Shown here in pieces: positions 1-9,057 of a stretch of DNA of 64,000 bases. The notes beneath the pieces were generated by a model. It was not told the DNA's origin. It ran no database searches and was given only the letters and a program-made list of their open reading frames with translations. The DNA is from Streptomyces graminofaciens (lineage in GTDB: Bacteria; Actinomycetota; Actinomycetes; Streptomycetales; Streptomycetaceae): contig NZ_AP018448.1 of NCBI RefSeq assembly GCF_030294945.1, positions 8,776,501-8,840,500 on the forward strand, in the 5' to 3' direction. Both the position numbers and the translations under genes were made by a program. The first letter of the stretch is position 1. Every line of letters begins with the position of its first letter.

Positions 1-945
1 AACCTCCTGAACATGGACCCGCCCGACCACACCCGGATCAGGCGGCTGGTCGCCCAGGCATTCACCCCCGGCCATATCGAGCGGATGCGCCCAAGCATTC
101 AGTTCCTGGCCGACCGGCTACTGGACAGCGTGGCCGACCGAGGGCACGCCGACCTCGTCGCCGAGTTCGCCGTACCGCTACCGATCACCGTCATCTGCGA
201 TCTGCTCGGTGTGCCAGGTGACTCGCGCCTGGACTTCCGGGCCTGGACCGACGCGCTGGTCGCCCCGGATCCCGCAGACCCCGACAGGGCGAAGCACGCA
301 GTGGCCGCCATGCTGGCGTACTTTCCCCAGCTGATGGCCGACAAGCGCCGCATGCCCGGCAACGACCTACTGTCCGATCTGGTCAACGTGCGCGACGGCA
401 GCGACAGACTCACCGAGGACGAGCTGACGTCATTGGCGTTCCTCATCCTGTCCGCCGGCTACGAGAACACGGTGCAACTCATCGGCACCGCCGTGCTGGC
501 GTTGCTGGACCACCCGGAGCAGTTGGCCGCGCTACGTGACGACCCAGCCAAAATCGAAGGTGCTGTGGAGGAGTTCGCACGCTTCGACGGCCCGGCGCTG
601 CTCGCGATCCGCCGCTTCCCGGTCGAAGACGTGGAGATCGACGGGGTGACGATCCCGGCGGGGGAGACGGTCATGCTGTCGCTTGCCTCCGCCAACCGTG
701 ACCCCGCCCGTTTCCGCGACCCCGACCACCTCGATGTGGACAGGCGGGACGGCGGGCATCTGGCGCTGGGGCACGGCATCCACTACTGCGTGGGCGCCCC
801 GCTGGCACGGCTGGAAACACAGATCGCCGTGAGTACGCTGCTGCGCCGCTTCCCCGCCCTCGAACTGGACGTGCCGCGTGACGAACTGCGGTGGCGGCCC
901 TCGATGCGGGCCCGCGGATTGGTCGCGCTGCCGGTGCGGTTCTGA
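1..945 (+). CDS. Cytochrome P450, 5' end outside window
   Basis: This is a bacterial class-I-type P450 monooxygenase that needs ferredoxin and reductase partners, neither of which is visible here. The frame is open from base 1 (N-L-L-N-M-D...), so the ATG at 13 is internal and roughly the first 80-90 residues are missing. Visible landmarks are the C-helix region MDPPDHTRIRRLV, the I-helix AGYENT (AGxxT class, with Asn where Glu/Asp-Thr is usual), the K-helix ExxR within EEFARF, and the heme loop LGHGIHYCVG with its cysteine thiolate ligand. The substrate cannot be inferred. No biosynthetic cluster follows, so it looks like a stand-alone tailoring or detoxifying P450. Confidence 0.95.
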   Translation, partial: NLLNMDPPDHTRIRRLVAQAFTPGHIERMRPSIQFLADRLLDSVADRGHADLVAEFAVPLPITVICDLLGVPGDSRLDFRAWTDALVAPDPADPDRAKHAVAAMLAYFPQLMADKRRMPGNDLLSDLVNVRDGSDRLTEDELTSLAFLILSAGYENTVQLIGTAVLALLDHPEQLAALRDDPAKIEGAVEEFARFDGPALLAIRRFPVEDVEIDGVTIPAGETVMLSLASANRDPARFRDPDHLDVDRRDGGHLALGHGIHYCVGAPLARLETQIAVSTLLRRFPALELDVPRDELRWRPSMRARGLVALPVRF

Positions 946-949
946 CTGA

Positions 950-1144
950 TCGCGTTCGTGTCTGACCGCCGAGGCGATCAAGCTGCGCGGCAAGGGAGTC
1001 ATCACTGCCGAGGAGGCCACCGGCATCGTGATCACTACTCACGTGCGGACGAGGACCCCAGTCCAACTGTCCACGATCTCCGCCGCTGCTGCGATGCCCG
1101 TGCTGTACGTGGCGGACATCCGCATCGCCGCAACGGTCCTCTAA
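950..1144 (+). pseudogene. Possible gene remnant after the P450
   Basis: An open stretch in frame 2 from 950 to the TAA at 1142-1144 reads like real protein (for example TAEAIKLRGKGVITAEEA and ...AAAAMPVLYVADIRIAATVL). It has no convincing start codon or RBS and it abuts the P450 stop. A second protein-like stretch begins near 1200 (RLVTIDTNSPKAYVDEVVP...) in another frame and runs out into low-quality sequence. I recognise neither. From 1145 to 1746 I see no intact gene; the other frames look like GC-rich shadows. Confidence 0.25.
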
Positions 1145-1746
1145 AGGGAGCTGGCCATGGCGGCGAGCGGATCCTCGGAGCCGCGTGAGTGGCGGCGGTC
1201 GCGTTCGGTTGGTGACGATCGACACCAACAGCCCCAAGGCGTACGTCGACGAGGTGGTCCCCGCCGCCCTTGTCGGCTTCCGTTCCCACATGCGCGCACC
1301 GGAGTACGACTTCGACGGCGCCGCACCTCGATCGCCGTACCGATCCGGCTGCATGGAGAAGCCGCTGGGATGCGTCAACGTCACCTGGCGCAGGACGGCC
1401 ATGTCCGCGCAGCCGCTGCTCGTGGGTTTGGAGTCCGGCCCCGCTCGGGAGGGACCTTCAACCCCTCTGACCTGTGGTGGAGCAGAAGATCGAGATTGCT
1501 GCTCGCGGTCCGGGTGGCTGCCCTGAGGGCCGATGCCAAGACCCAGGGGCAGTACAGGGGCCGGGACGGCGCAGCCGTGTCCAAGGCGACGGTGTCTCCG
1601 GGCCGACTCGGTGTCCCGTTTGCTGGTTGTGCGGCATGGACACCAGTGGCTCGGCGCCTCTGCGCACTTCGGCCGCGCCCTCCCTGCCCCCTACGGGGTG
1701 CCGTCGGCGAATGCCGGGGGCTCGCCCGGACCGACTCCCGGGAACG

Positions 1747-2187
1747 CTAGAACAGCGACACGCAGGAATTGCCGTCACCGACGAAGCAGACGTACAGCTT
1801 CACGTTGCGGACGCTGTACCCGTTGCTGTTCGCGTAGCCGGGGGTGCTGTTGGCGCCGTTGCTGTCCGAACCGAGCTTGGTGTAGCCGTGGTAGTTCCAC
1901 CCTCCGTTCTCCCACTTCTGGTAGGTGGTGTAGAGCCCCGCGCCCTTGCCGTCTGCGCAGTTGTCCCAGATCTCGAAGTCCCAGTTGGTGTCGTAGAGGG
2001 CGTAGCCGCCGGCCGTCCCGACCTGCCAGTAGTTGTAGGTGCCGTTGACGGAGGCACAGCCGTCGGACGTGCTCTTGTAATAGCTCGCGGCCTGAGCCTG
2101 GCCGGAGAAGGCCAGGACCAGGCCCGCGGCGGCGGCCGCGACCGCGAGCTTCTTCTGAACGCTCTTGAATGTGATGCCATTGACCAT
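1747..2187 (-). CDS. Small secreted cysteine-containing protein
   Basis: This is a 146-residue exported protein of unknown function. The ATG at 2187 is chosen because AGGAGG lies about 6 bases upstream (complement of 2194-2199); a longer frame to 2259 has no such site. Residues 1-33 form a signal peptide: a basic N-region with KKLA, a hydrophobic AAAAAGLVLAF core, and cleavage after the AQA motif. The mature part is rich in Tyr, Trp, Gly and Asn and has four cysteines placed as two likely disulfides (DGCAS, DNCAD, VCFVG, SCVSL). That composition suits a small secreted binding or inhibitor-like domain in Streptomyces. It is monocistronic and divergent from the SARP regulator. Confidence 0.8.
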   Translation of the reverse strand: MVNGITFKSVQKKLAVAAAAAGLVLAFSGQAQAASYYKSTSDGCASVNGTYNYWQVGTAGGYALYDTNWDFEIWDNCADGKGAGLYTTYQKWENGGWNYHGYTKLGSDSNGANSTPGYANSNGYSVRNVKLYVCFVGDGNSCVSLF

Positions 2188-2593
2188 GGCGGTCCTCCTG
2201 GATGTCGATGGTGTGACTGGGAACGGACCCACTGGGTTGACGACAGGACAGAGGCCCAAGGGCTGGCTGTGCTGCTCACACCCCTGGCGGGGCGAGGTTG
2301 CTGTGCGTTCAGTGCGACAGCCCGCGTTCTGCCGCTACCTGCGTGCGTATCGGGGGTGATTACTGCGGAGGCGCCACTCCACGCCCCCGGGGCGGTGACT
2401 GCACGCTCGTCGGTTGCGGCCGTTTCGCTGTGCGGCTGAACGCCTGTCGAGCTGGGCCTCCGGGTTCTTCGTCGCGCTGTTTCCTGTCCTGGACCAAGAT
2501 GCTCGGCCGACCGTCGGCGAACCTTGAGCAAACGTTGAATTGGCTGGTCGAAGGTGTTATGCCAGGGTGGGATCCGAGACTCGGGGGCGTGCT
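2188..2593. promoter_or_regulatory. Divergent intergenic region with promoters
   Basis: This 406-bp region separates the secreted protein (minus) and the SARP regulator (plus). It should hold both promoters. Towards the regulator, a TTGAATTGG stretch lies near 2535 and GTTATG near 2557, but no consensus pair is clear. The 3' part, 2552-2583, carries the repeat that reappears at the far end of the regulator gene. Confidence 0.4.
2552..2583. repeat. Left flank repeat of SARP gene
   Basis: AGGTGTTATGCC (2552-2563) is followed by TGGGATCCGAGACTCG (2568-2583). The first 12 bases recur inverted at 6176-6187, and the second 16 recur in direct orientation with two mismatches at 6187-6202. Confidence 0.7.
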
Positions 2594-5500
2594 GTGACGG
2601 TTGAGTTCGGTGTGCTCGGCAGCGTCGAGGCGCGGGTGGACGGCCGAATCGTCGATCTGGGCCATGCCCGGCAGCGGTGTGTGCTCGCCGTGCTGCTGGT
2701 GGACGCCAACCAGGTGGTTTCGGTGGACCAGCTCGTCGAGCGCGTCTGGGCCGACCGTCCTCCGCAGCGGGCCCGGAACACGGTCTACGGCTATGTCTCC
2801 CGTCTGCGGCAGGCCTTGGCCGTCGCCCAGGGGGCGGATATCGTCCGCCGTTCCGGTGGGTATGTCCTCGACGTCGAGGCGGCGGCAGTGGATCTGCGCC
2901 GTTTCCGTGACGTAGCCGCACGGGCCCGCGCGGCCGCGCGGAACGAGCAGGACGAGCAGGCCGCAACCCTGTTCGGGCAGGCGCTCGGCCTCTGGCGGGG
3001 CGATGCCTTCGCGGGTCTGGACACCCCTTGGATCAACGCCCTCCGCGACGCGGTCGCCCAAGAACGGGTCGCGGTCGAACTGGACCACACCGACGTTCGG
3101 CTCCGCTGCGGTCACCACAGCGGACTGTTGTCCGAGTTGTCCGCCCGGGTCGAGATGCACCCACTGGACGAACGGCTGGTCGGCCAGTTCATCCTCACCC
3201 TGTACCGCTGCGGTCGCCCGGCCGATGCCCTCAACCACTACCAGCAGATCCGGCTGCTGCTGGCCGAAGAACTCGGCTGTGACCCCGGCCTCCCGCTGCG
3301 GCAACTGCACCAGCAGATCCTCACCACCGACCCCGCACTGAACGTCCCCGCCGCCGTCCCCGCGATGAACCTCCCCGCCGCCGGGCGTGCTCCGGGATCC
3401 GCACCCGCTCTCGTGCGGGGCCCGTCACCCACGCCCCCGCCGGTGGGCGCCCCACGGGACGGCGCCGAACTGCCCGGCCCGCCGACACCGCAGCGCCCCC
3501 GGACGGCGAGTCACCTCCTCGGGCGGACAGCGGAGTTGGCGGTTCTCGACGGTGCGATCGAGGATGCCCTGGCCGGTGCGCCAGGGGTGGTCGAGGTGGT
3601 CGGGGAACCGGGTATCGGAAAGACACGGCTGCTCGGCGAACTGGGCGAGCGCGCGAGACGGCGCGGTTTCGTGTCCTTGGCCGGCCGCAGCGTGGAGTTC
3701 GACCGGGCTCCGTACGGCGCGTTCGTGGACGCCTTGGACGACCACCTCGGCCATGTGGACTTCCTCCGGCTCCGGCACGATGGATCACCGCCCGGCGCGT
3801 TCGCGCTGCTGAGTACGGTCTTCCCCGCGCTCTGTGACCGGTTCCCGACCGGGCCGGAGCCGGTGACGGTCGAACGGTACTGGTTCCACCGGGCGGTGCG
3901 GACGTTGCTGGAGGCGCTGAGTGCCGACGGCGGGCTCGTGCTCAGCCTGGACGACCTGCAGTGGACGGATGACGGTACAGCCGAGCTGATCGACCATCTG
4001 GTACGGCACCCGCCGAGGACACCGCTGCTCCTCGCCCTCGCCTACCGTCCCCGGCAGGCTCCGCCGCGACTGGCCGCGGCACTGGCCCGGGCCGCAACGG
4101 CGGGAAGAGTGGCCAGGGTCGAGCTGGGGCCGCTGTCCCCGGCCGAGGGAGCGGAGCTGTGCGGGGCCAGGCCGGATCACTGGCGCTTTCGACAGCTGTA
4201 CGAGGCCAGCGGCGGCAACCCGTTCTACCTGGAGGCGCTGGCCCGAAGCGCCGGGAACGAAAGCCCGCCGGTGGTCCCGGCCGACGCGGTGCCCGTCGCC
4301 GACGAGCTGCCGCAATCGGTGCGTGCCGCACTGCTTGAGGAGCTGGGAGGTCTGTCGGCCACCGCGAGGGCCTGTACACAGGCGGCCGCGGTACTCGGTG
4401 ACTCCTTCGAAGCCGAGATGGTCGCCGTCGTGGCCCGGACCGGTGAGGCACAGGCCCTTGCCGCCCTGGACGAGGTCGCGGAGCGGGACCTGGTACGCCA
4501 GATCGGCTCCACACGCCGATTCCGGTTCCGCCATCCGCTGGTGCGGGCAGCGGTGTACCAGGGGGCGGGCGCCGGCTGGAGGATCGAGGCGCACACCCGG
4601 GCCGCGCACGGCCTGGCGCTGCACGGCGCACCGCTGACCGCCCAGGCGTCGCACGTTCAGCGTTCGGCGCGGGTCGGAGACGAACATGCCGTTGACGTAC
4701 TGGTACGGGCTGCCCGTCAGGTGATGACGATCGCCCCGGCCGCTGCCGCGCACTGGACACAGGAAGCCCTGCGGTTGCTCGGCGAGCAGAGTCGGCTGCG
4801 GCCCGAACTGTGGCTCCAGCAGGCCGATGCGCTGGGCATGGCCGGACGACTGCTGGAAAGCCGCGACGTCCTGCGCACGACCGCTTCTCTCCTGCCTGCG
4901 CAGGCGCGGGCTCAGCGGGCTCGGCTGACCGTCTCCCGAGCCACGATGGAGTGGAAGCTCGGCCGTTACAAGAAGGCGACGTCGCTGCTGCTTCGGGAAC
5001 TGGCGGACCACGACGACCGGCCGGCATCCGAGACCGCCGCTCTGCAGATGGGGGTCGCGACGGTGGCGCTTCGCACAGCCGACTTCCCCACAGCCATCGG
5101 TTGGGGCGAACGCGCGCTGAACTCGGCGGAAACCGTCGGCGACCCATCGCGGATCACCGCTGTCCGGAGCCTGCTGGCACTGGCACATGTCCTGGCCGGG
5201 GACTCCGCCCGATCGACCGACTACCTGGACCTGGTACTGGAAGTAGTCGACGAAGCCGATGACCAGCAACTGGTCGACCAGATCGACACCCTTGTCACGA
5301 TCGGCTGGACGGAAATGTTCCTGGGACACTACGACGCCGCGCTCCGGCACCTCGGCCAGGGCCTGGACCTTTCCCGTCGTACCGGCCAAAGCCTCATGCT
5401 TGCCGATCTCTTCGCAGCCTCCGCATACGTACTGATGTGGCTCGGGCATCTGGACGAGGCAGCGAAGTACGCCGACGACGCACTGGAGGCGGCATCACTC

Positions 5501-6196
5501 GTCGGCAGCAACGAGCCACGCTCGCTGGCCGAGGCGGTGAACGCGGCGGTCTCGATGTGGCGGGGAGACTTCGCCGGAGCACTCAAGATCTGTGAGGAGT
5601 CGCTTTCCCAGGTCGGCCCTGAACCGACCCAGCACCGGTCGGCGATACTGGGGATGCTCGGCAGTGCGCTGCTGTTCACCGGCGATCCGGCGGGTTGCGT
5701 CCGCAGGGTGATCGAAGCGGGTGGTGGCCCCGAGATGTCGGCGTTCGAAGCACCCGTGCGCCCAGTGTGGTTGCGGCTGCTGGCTGGTGCGGAACTGGCC
5801 CGGGGAGATGTGGCGGCTGCCGACATGTGGGCCGGCCGCGCAGCATCCGCTGTGAGCCCCGACGGACCGCCAGGACAACTCGGCTTCGCTCTGCTGGCCC
5901 GCGCCGAGGTACACCTCGCAAGGGAAGACGCGGCGGCGGCAGAGACCGCGTGCGAGGCCGCTGCCGCGTTCTGCGCAGCTCGGATGCCACTCTATGAAGC
6001 CACAGCCCGGCTGACGGCCGGTATCGCGCTGTCCGTCGTCGACCGCCGGTCCGAAGGACTCGCTCAGCTGGAACGAGCGAGCGCGTTGTTCACCGGCTGC
6101 GGGGCAACGGCCCTGTCCGAACTGGCCGATCAAGAACACGACCGCATCGCCGTCCGAATTCCGCCTCTGACAATCGGCATAACACCTGGGATCTGA
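2594..6196 (+). CDS. SARP-family regulator with AAA/STAND ATPase and TPR region
   Basis: This 1200-residue transcriptional activator is of the SARP/large-ATPase type that controls specialised metabolism in Streptomyces. The N-terminus (residues 1-95) is an OmpR-like winged helix (FGVLGSVEARVDGR..., HARQRCVLAVLLVDAN, YGYVSRLRQAL). The BTAD helical domain follows to about 255. After a Pro/Ala linker comes an ATPase with Walker A GEPGIGKT near 337-344 and Walker B-like LVLSLDDLQW near 455. The C-terminal half is TPR-like helical repeats. There is no C-terminal LuxR HTH, unlike LAL regulators. The GTG at 2594 is chosen because homology to SARPs starts there; no strong RBS is seen. The stop lies inside the right flank repeat. 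No target cluster is in the window. Confidence 0.92.
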   Translation: MTVEFGVLGSVEARVDGRIVDLGHARQRCVLAVLLVDANQVVSVDQLVERVWADRPPQRARNTVYGYVSRLRQALAVAQGADIVRRSGGYVLDVEAAAVDLRRFRDVAARARAAARNEQDEQAATLFGQALGLWRGDAFAGLDTPWINALRDAVAQERVAVELDHTDVRLRCGHHSGLLSELSARVEMHPLDERLVGQFILTLYRCGRPADALNHYQQIRLLLAEELGCDPGLPLRQLHQQILTTDPALNVPAAVPAMNLPAAGRAPGSAPALVRGPSPTPPPVGAPRDGAELPGPPTPQRPRTASHLLGRTAELAVLDGAIEDALAGAPGVVEVVGEPGIGKTRLLGELGERARRRGFVSLAGRSVEFDRAPYGAFVDALDDHLGHVDFLRLRHDGSPPGAFALLSTVFPALCDRFPTGPEPVTVERYWFHRAVRTLLEALSADGGLVLSLDDLQWTDDGTAELIDHLVRHPPRTPLLLALAYRPRQAPPRLAAALARAATAGRVARVELGPLSPAEGAELCGARPDHWRFRQLYEASGGNPFYLEALARSAGNESPPVVPADAVPVADELPQSVRAALLEELGGLSATARACTQAAAVLGDSFEAEMVAVVARTGEAQALAALDEVAERDLVRQIGSTRRFRFRHPLVRAAVYQGAGAGWRIEAHTRAAHGLALHGAPLTAQASHVQRSARVGDEHAVDVLVRAARQVMTIAPAAAAHWTQEALRLLGEQSRLRPELWLQQADALGMAGRLLESRDVLRTTASLLPAQARAQRARLTVSRATMEWKLGRYKKATSLLLRELADHDDRPASETAALQMGVATVALRTADFPTAIGWGERALNSAETVGDPSRITAVRSLLALAHVLAGDSARSTDYLDLVLEVVDEADDQQLVDQIDTLVTIGWTEMFLGHYDAALRHLGQGLDLSRRTGQSLMLADLFAASAYVLMWLGHLDEAAKYADDALEAASLVGSNEPRSLAEAVNAAVSMWRGDFAGALKICEESLSQVGPEPTQHRSAILGMLGSALLFTGDPAGCVRRVIEAGGGPEMSAFEAPVRPVWLRLLAGAELARGDVAAADMWAGRAASAVSPDGPPGQLGFALLARAEVHLAREDAAAAETACEAAAAFCAARMPLYEATARLTAGIALSVVDRRSEGLAQLERASALFTGCGATALSELADQEHDRIAVRIPPLTIGITPGI

Positions 6197-6202
6197 GACT
6201 TG
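6176..6202. repeat. Right flank repeat of SARP gene
   Basis: GGCATAACACCT (6176-6187) is the exact reverse complement of 2552-2563. TGGGATCTGAGACTTG (6187-6202) matches 2568-2583 at 14 of 16 positions. The stop codon of the SARP gene (6194-6196) lies within it. Confidence 0.7.
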
Positions 6203-6712
6203 CAAAGGTGTGTCGGCCGGCGAAAACGTGGATCGGGACTCTGGGCCAACGGACTGAATCCGCTGCTCACAAGTTCAACGGCCCTTGCGACGGCCGTGGT
6301 TCGCCGCAGTTCAGACCCGCTCTGACCTGCGACAACGCGTCGGTCTTTGGCTCGGGTGAGCCGCAACGGCGGCCTGAACGAGGGGCCGGGGGCGAAGTTG
6401 AGGCCGCAGTGAGGCCGCAGGTGTTCGGAAGTGGCGCCTGCGGAGGCACGCTGCTGTGGGTGGCGGGGCGATGCAGAAGCGGCTTGGGGGCGGGAATGTC
6501 CGAGGCTTGGGCGTGGATCTCCCCCCTTTCGCCGTGTGGGAAAAACCAGGCCATGACGTCCACCGACACTACGAGCGCCACGGCCGCCTCTGCCGTGGGC
6601 GAGCGTCGGTATGTCCTGCGTCGGCGACGCCGATACGGGGAGGTCACTCGCTCAGACACCGGCGCCGGATCTTCCTTCGCCGGTCGGGGTGGGGCGCCGA
6701 TAAGGTCGGCGG
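6197..6712. other. 516-bp region without a convincing gene
   Basis: It has lower third-position G/C bias than its neighbours in every frame. It contains a 10-bp direct repeat GAGGCCGCAG (around 6401-6420). A minus frame 6267-6659 starts with an Arg-rich stretch, but its codon use is unconvincing. It probably includes the promoter of the next small gene. Confidence 0.4.
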
Positions 6713-7003
6713 GTGATCAACATGCAGGTGCGCGGTGACAGCCGCGACGTCGTGGCCCGGGCCAAGGCCGGAGTGCGGTGGACTTCCGCCTTCGCCGATC
6801 TGGATCCGGCGCTGTTCCCGATGCTCACGGCTCTGATGCCGGATGGGGATGCGGTCTTCAACCGGCGCCAGGTGCCGCTGCTGCTGGCGGAACTCGACCG
6901 GCTCCCGGCCGCTTGCGGTGGTGACTGGGTCGGGCAGGCCCGCGAGTTGTGCCAGGTCGTCGAGCAGAGAGTTCACCGATATCTGTGGTTCGTCGGCGAC
7001 TGA
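6713..7003 (+). CDS. Small conserved-looking hypothetical protein
   Basis: This is a 96-residue soluble protein starting at GTG 6713, with an alternative ATG at 6722. It has good codon bias and a composition like small actinobacterial proteins (WTSAFADLDPALFPML, RRQVPLLLAELDRLP). I recognise no domain. Directly downstream a further open stretch (7010-7145, ASAAAALVAAVENYRATT...) also looks coding but lacks a start. It could be the severed tail of another small gene, so the area around this ORF is damaged. Confidence 0.55.
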   Translation: MINMQVRGDSRDVVARAKAGVRWTSAFADLDPALFPMLTALMPDGDAVFNRRQVPLLLAELDRLPAACGGDWVGQARELCQVVEQRVHRYLWFVGD

Positions 7004-7147
7004 CCGCGATCTCGACGCGTCCGCGGCCGCTGCCCTGGTCGCCGCCGTCGAGAACTACCGGGCCACCACCTGCGTCGGCCTGCTCGCCGTCGGCCACGAC
7101 CACATCCTCCTGAACCGCTGGTGCGACCGCACCGTGCGCTGGGAAGC

Positions 7148-7367
7148 CTCAAGACGGGAAGCTCCACCGTCGCCCCGGTCTGGCTCAGCCTGGTCAGGAG
7201 CGGCACTGTCGGTCACCGGCTCCTACTCCGCCGACGGCACCACCTGGACCACGGTCGGCACCGCGACACTGACCGGGGCGAACAGCACCCTGGACGCGGG
7301 CGTGTTCTCCACGGCCCACGCCGGAAGTATCGGCACCGCGAGCTTCAGTCAGTTCTCCGTCAGCTGA
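7148..7367 (+). pseudogene. C-terminal fragment of a glycoside hydrolase, frameshifted
   Basis: Two adjacent frames together give the typical end of a secreted glycoside hydrolase with a terminal concanavalin-like beta-sandwich. The first part is VAPVWLSLVRSGT in one frame. From about 7210 the second part continues in another frame as VTGSYSADGTTWTTVG, then ATLTGANSTLDAGVFSTAHAG, ending at the stop at 7365-7367. One extra base (or two lost) near 7205-7212 explains the shift. The catalytic domain is gone. It is the tail of a lost xylosidase/arabinofuranosidase-like enzyme. Confidence 0.7.
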
Positions 7368-7504
7368 CGCAGCGGTTCGGGTAGTTCAGCACGATGGTTC
7401 GCCCTGGGATTCGACGGCGACGACTCGCGTCCCGGGCGGGACTGCCCGACTCGCGACGTGGTGTGCGCTTGGGGCTGTCCCGGGTGTGGCGGAGGATGGT
7501 GCCC

Positions 7505-7972
7505 ATGCACGCTCTATTCGACCCCTCCGAGCCCCGTCGCGTCTCGCCAGGCGAGTACCCGATGTGGGACCGGGCTCTCGCCCTCCTCAACCGGGACCTG
7601 GCGGTGACCCTTCCCGAACAGGAACCCCTGCAACTGCTGGCCCTCCCGTCCGGCGATGCGGACGAACCGGAGAACGTCTACGTCGCTCTGGCCAACGGCG
7701 AGTGGCACGGCAATTACCTGGACCCGGACTCTCCGGACGACCCTGCCTCTGCGCTGGCGATCGTCGCCGATGCCGCGCAGGAGACCCTCACCGAGCTTCT
7801 GTGGCAGGCGTGGCCCGTGTGTGCCGAGCATGGCCTGGGCATGCATCCGAGGGATACGGACGGACAACTGGCCTGGTGGTGCGCGGGAGAACGGTTGCGT
7901 CCCGGCCCGGCCCATATCCGTGCGGCCGTGGGCGCGCTCGACACCTTCGTCGCCCACGTCGCCCCAGCGTAA
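7505..7972 (+). CDS. Hypothetical acidic protein
   Basis: This is a 155-residue cytoplasmic protein with no domain I can name. ATG 7505 is chosen because GGAGG sits at 7491-7495; the frame extends upstream without a better start. Visible features are an Asp/Glu-rich middle (GDADEPENVYVALANGEWHG) and a paired WPVCAEHGLGMHP/WWCAGE region with Cys and His that could bind a metal. Proteins of this kind are scattered in Streptomyces as single genes. It is isolated, with remnants on both sides. Confidence 0.7.
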   Translation: MHALFDPSEPRRVSPGEYPMWDRALALLNRDLAVTLPEQEPLQLLALPSGDADEPENVYVALANGEWHGNYLDPDSPDDPASALAIVADAAQETLTELLWQAWPVCAEHGLGMHPRDTDGQLAWWCAGERLRPGPAHIRAAVGALDTFVAHVAPA

Positions 7973-8139
7973 AAGTCGGCGGGCGAGTTGATGTCCCACT
8001 GCGCCACGGTCGTTGAAGGCGACGTGACATAAAGAGGGCCCTGCGGGTTGGGTGTTGTTGTGACGCAGTACCTTGGCCGCACGGCCTTGTCCCATCGAAT
8101 CTTCACCGGCCTTGGACACCGTCGACTCGGCTGCTGATC

Positions 8140-8255
8140 TTGTGGCTTCGCACGCTGGAGGACGTTTTCGCGTACGCGGCGGCCGAGGGAGTCGAGCTGC
8201 GGCTGGACGGTACCGAGGCCCGGGCGCGCCGCCCGCACGCGAACAGGCCCGGCCG
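8140..8255 (+). mobile_element. IS5-type transposase fragment
   Basis: The frame LWLRTLEDVFAYAAAEGVEL, then RLDGTEARARRPHANRPGR, matches the part just before the first catalytic Asp region of IS5-family transposases common in Streptomyces (pattern ...DVFAYAAAxGVxLxxDGTExxVRRPRAxRPGR). Similarity stops after about 40 codons and there is no start or DDE core. The rest of 7973-8581 shows no gene; the stretch 8040-8140 may also be IS-derived. Confidence 0.6.
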
Positions 8256-8581
8256 GTCAGGGGTGGGCCACCGGCACACGTCCCAACCTCGTTCGTCCCC
8301 CGTTCTCATTCGCCCGTCCCGGGCGGATGCTGATCTCAGGTCCGATCCCCGGCGGGATGGGGCTGTGCGAGGCGCTCGTCCTGGACGGTGAACTCGTCGC
8401 GCCGGAGCCGCTCAGGCCGTCGTGCTCCACTCGGCCCACCTGATCTTTCCTGTGAAGTCGCAGCCGGAGGGCGGGTCTTGGTGTGGACAGTCGGCTGCTT
8501 TGCAGGACGTGGCAGGCTGCCCGCGACGGCGGCCTGCCACGCCTGCCTGTCGAACTCGGCCGACGCCGACAGTTATGAGGG

Positions 8582-8998
8582 TCAGAGGCCGATGTCGGCC
8601 AGCCACTGGCTCGTGGTCCGGGGAGCGACGCCCAGCAGCTTCTGGGCGGAGGTCTCCGGCGCGATCGAGCGGCCCGGCATGGTGCTCATCGCCTGGTAGG
8701 CCCCCGCGACATCAGCGGCCGCGCCCTCCCCGATCAGGGGTGCGATCGAGGTGCGCATCTCCTCGGGGGCGATCGGTTCGAAGACGACGTCCCGTCCGAG
8801 CCGGGCGGCGAACGCCTTGGCCAGGTCCGGCCCGGTGATCGCCGGGTACTGGCCGACGGAGACCACACCGGTGACGTCCGGGCGCTCGAACAGGGCGACG
8901 GCGACATCGGCGATGTCCAGGTGGGAGGACCAGGAGACGGGGAAGTCGGCCCGGATCGCGTAGGGCGGTTCCCGACCCCGACCCCGAGCCCGACGCCG
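8582..8998 (-). pseudogene. Truncated NmrA-like NAD(P)-binding reductase
   Basis: The minus frame is open from 8998 to the stop at 8582. It encodes the C-terminal half of an NmrA/atypical SDR protein (RADFPVSWSSHLDIADVAVA, FERPDVTGVVSVGQYPAITG, ...SAQKLLGVAPRTTSQWLADI). The N-terminal Rossmann half with the GxxGxxG motif is absent. The sequence upstream of the break (8975-9000) is a low-complexity GGTCGG tract, so the 5' half was probably lost by deletion. An internal GTG (8866) could be translated, but the product would lack the cofactor site. Confidence 0.75.
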
Positions 8999-9057
8999 TC
9001 ATCTGACGACGCCGTTCACCTGACACTCCTCGCCGGCGCGACGCCTGTACCACGCGT

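Noticed and set aside
3785..5449. 554-codon minus frame inside the SARP gene
   Set aside because: It is a shadow of the regulator, without recognisable fold or start.
1..6196. P450 plus SARP regulator as a biosynthetic cluster
   Set aside because: No polyketide, peptide, terpene or lanthipeptide core enzyme lies between or near them in the window.
6267..6659. Minus frame beginning with an Arg-rich stretch and a short hydrophobic part
   Set aside because: Third-position G/C is low and no RBS or relative is recognised. It may be real, but I cannot support it.
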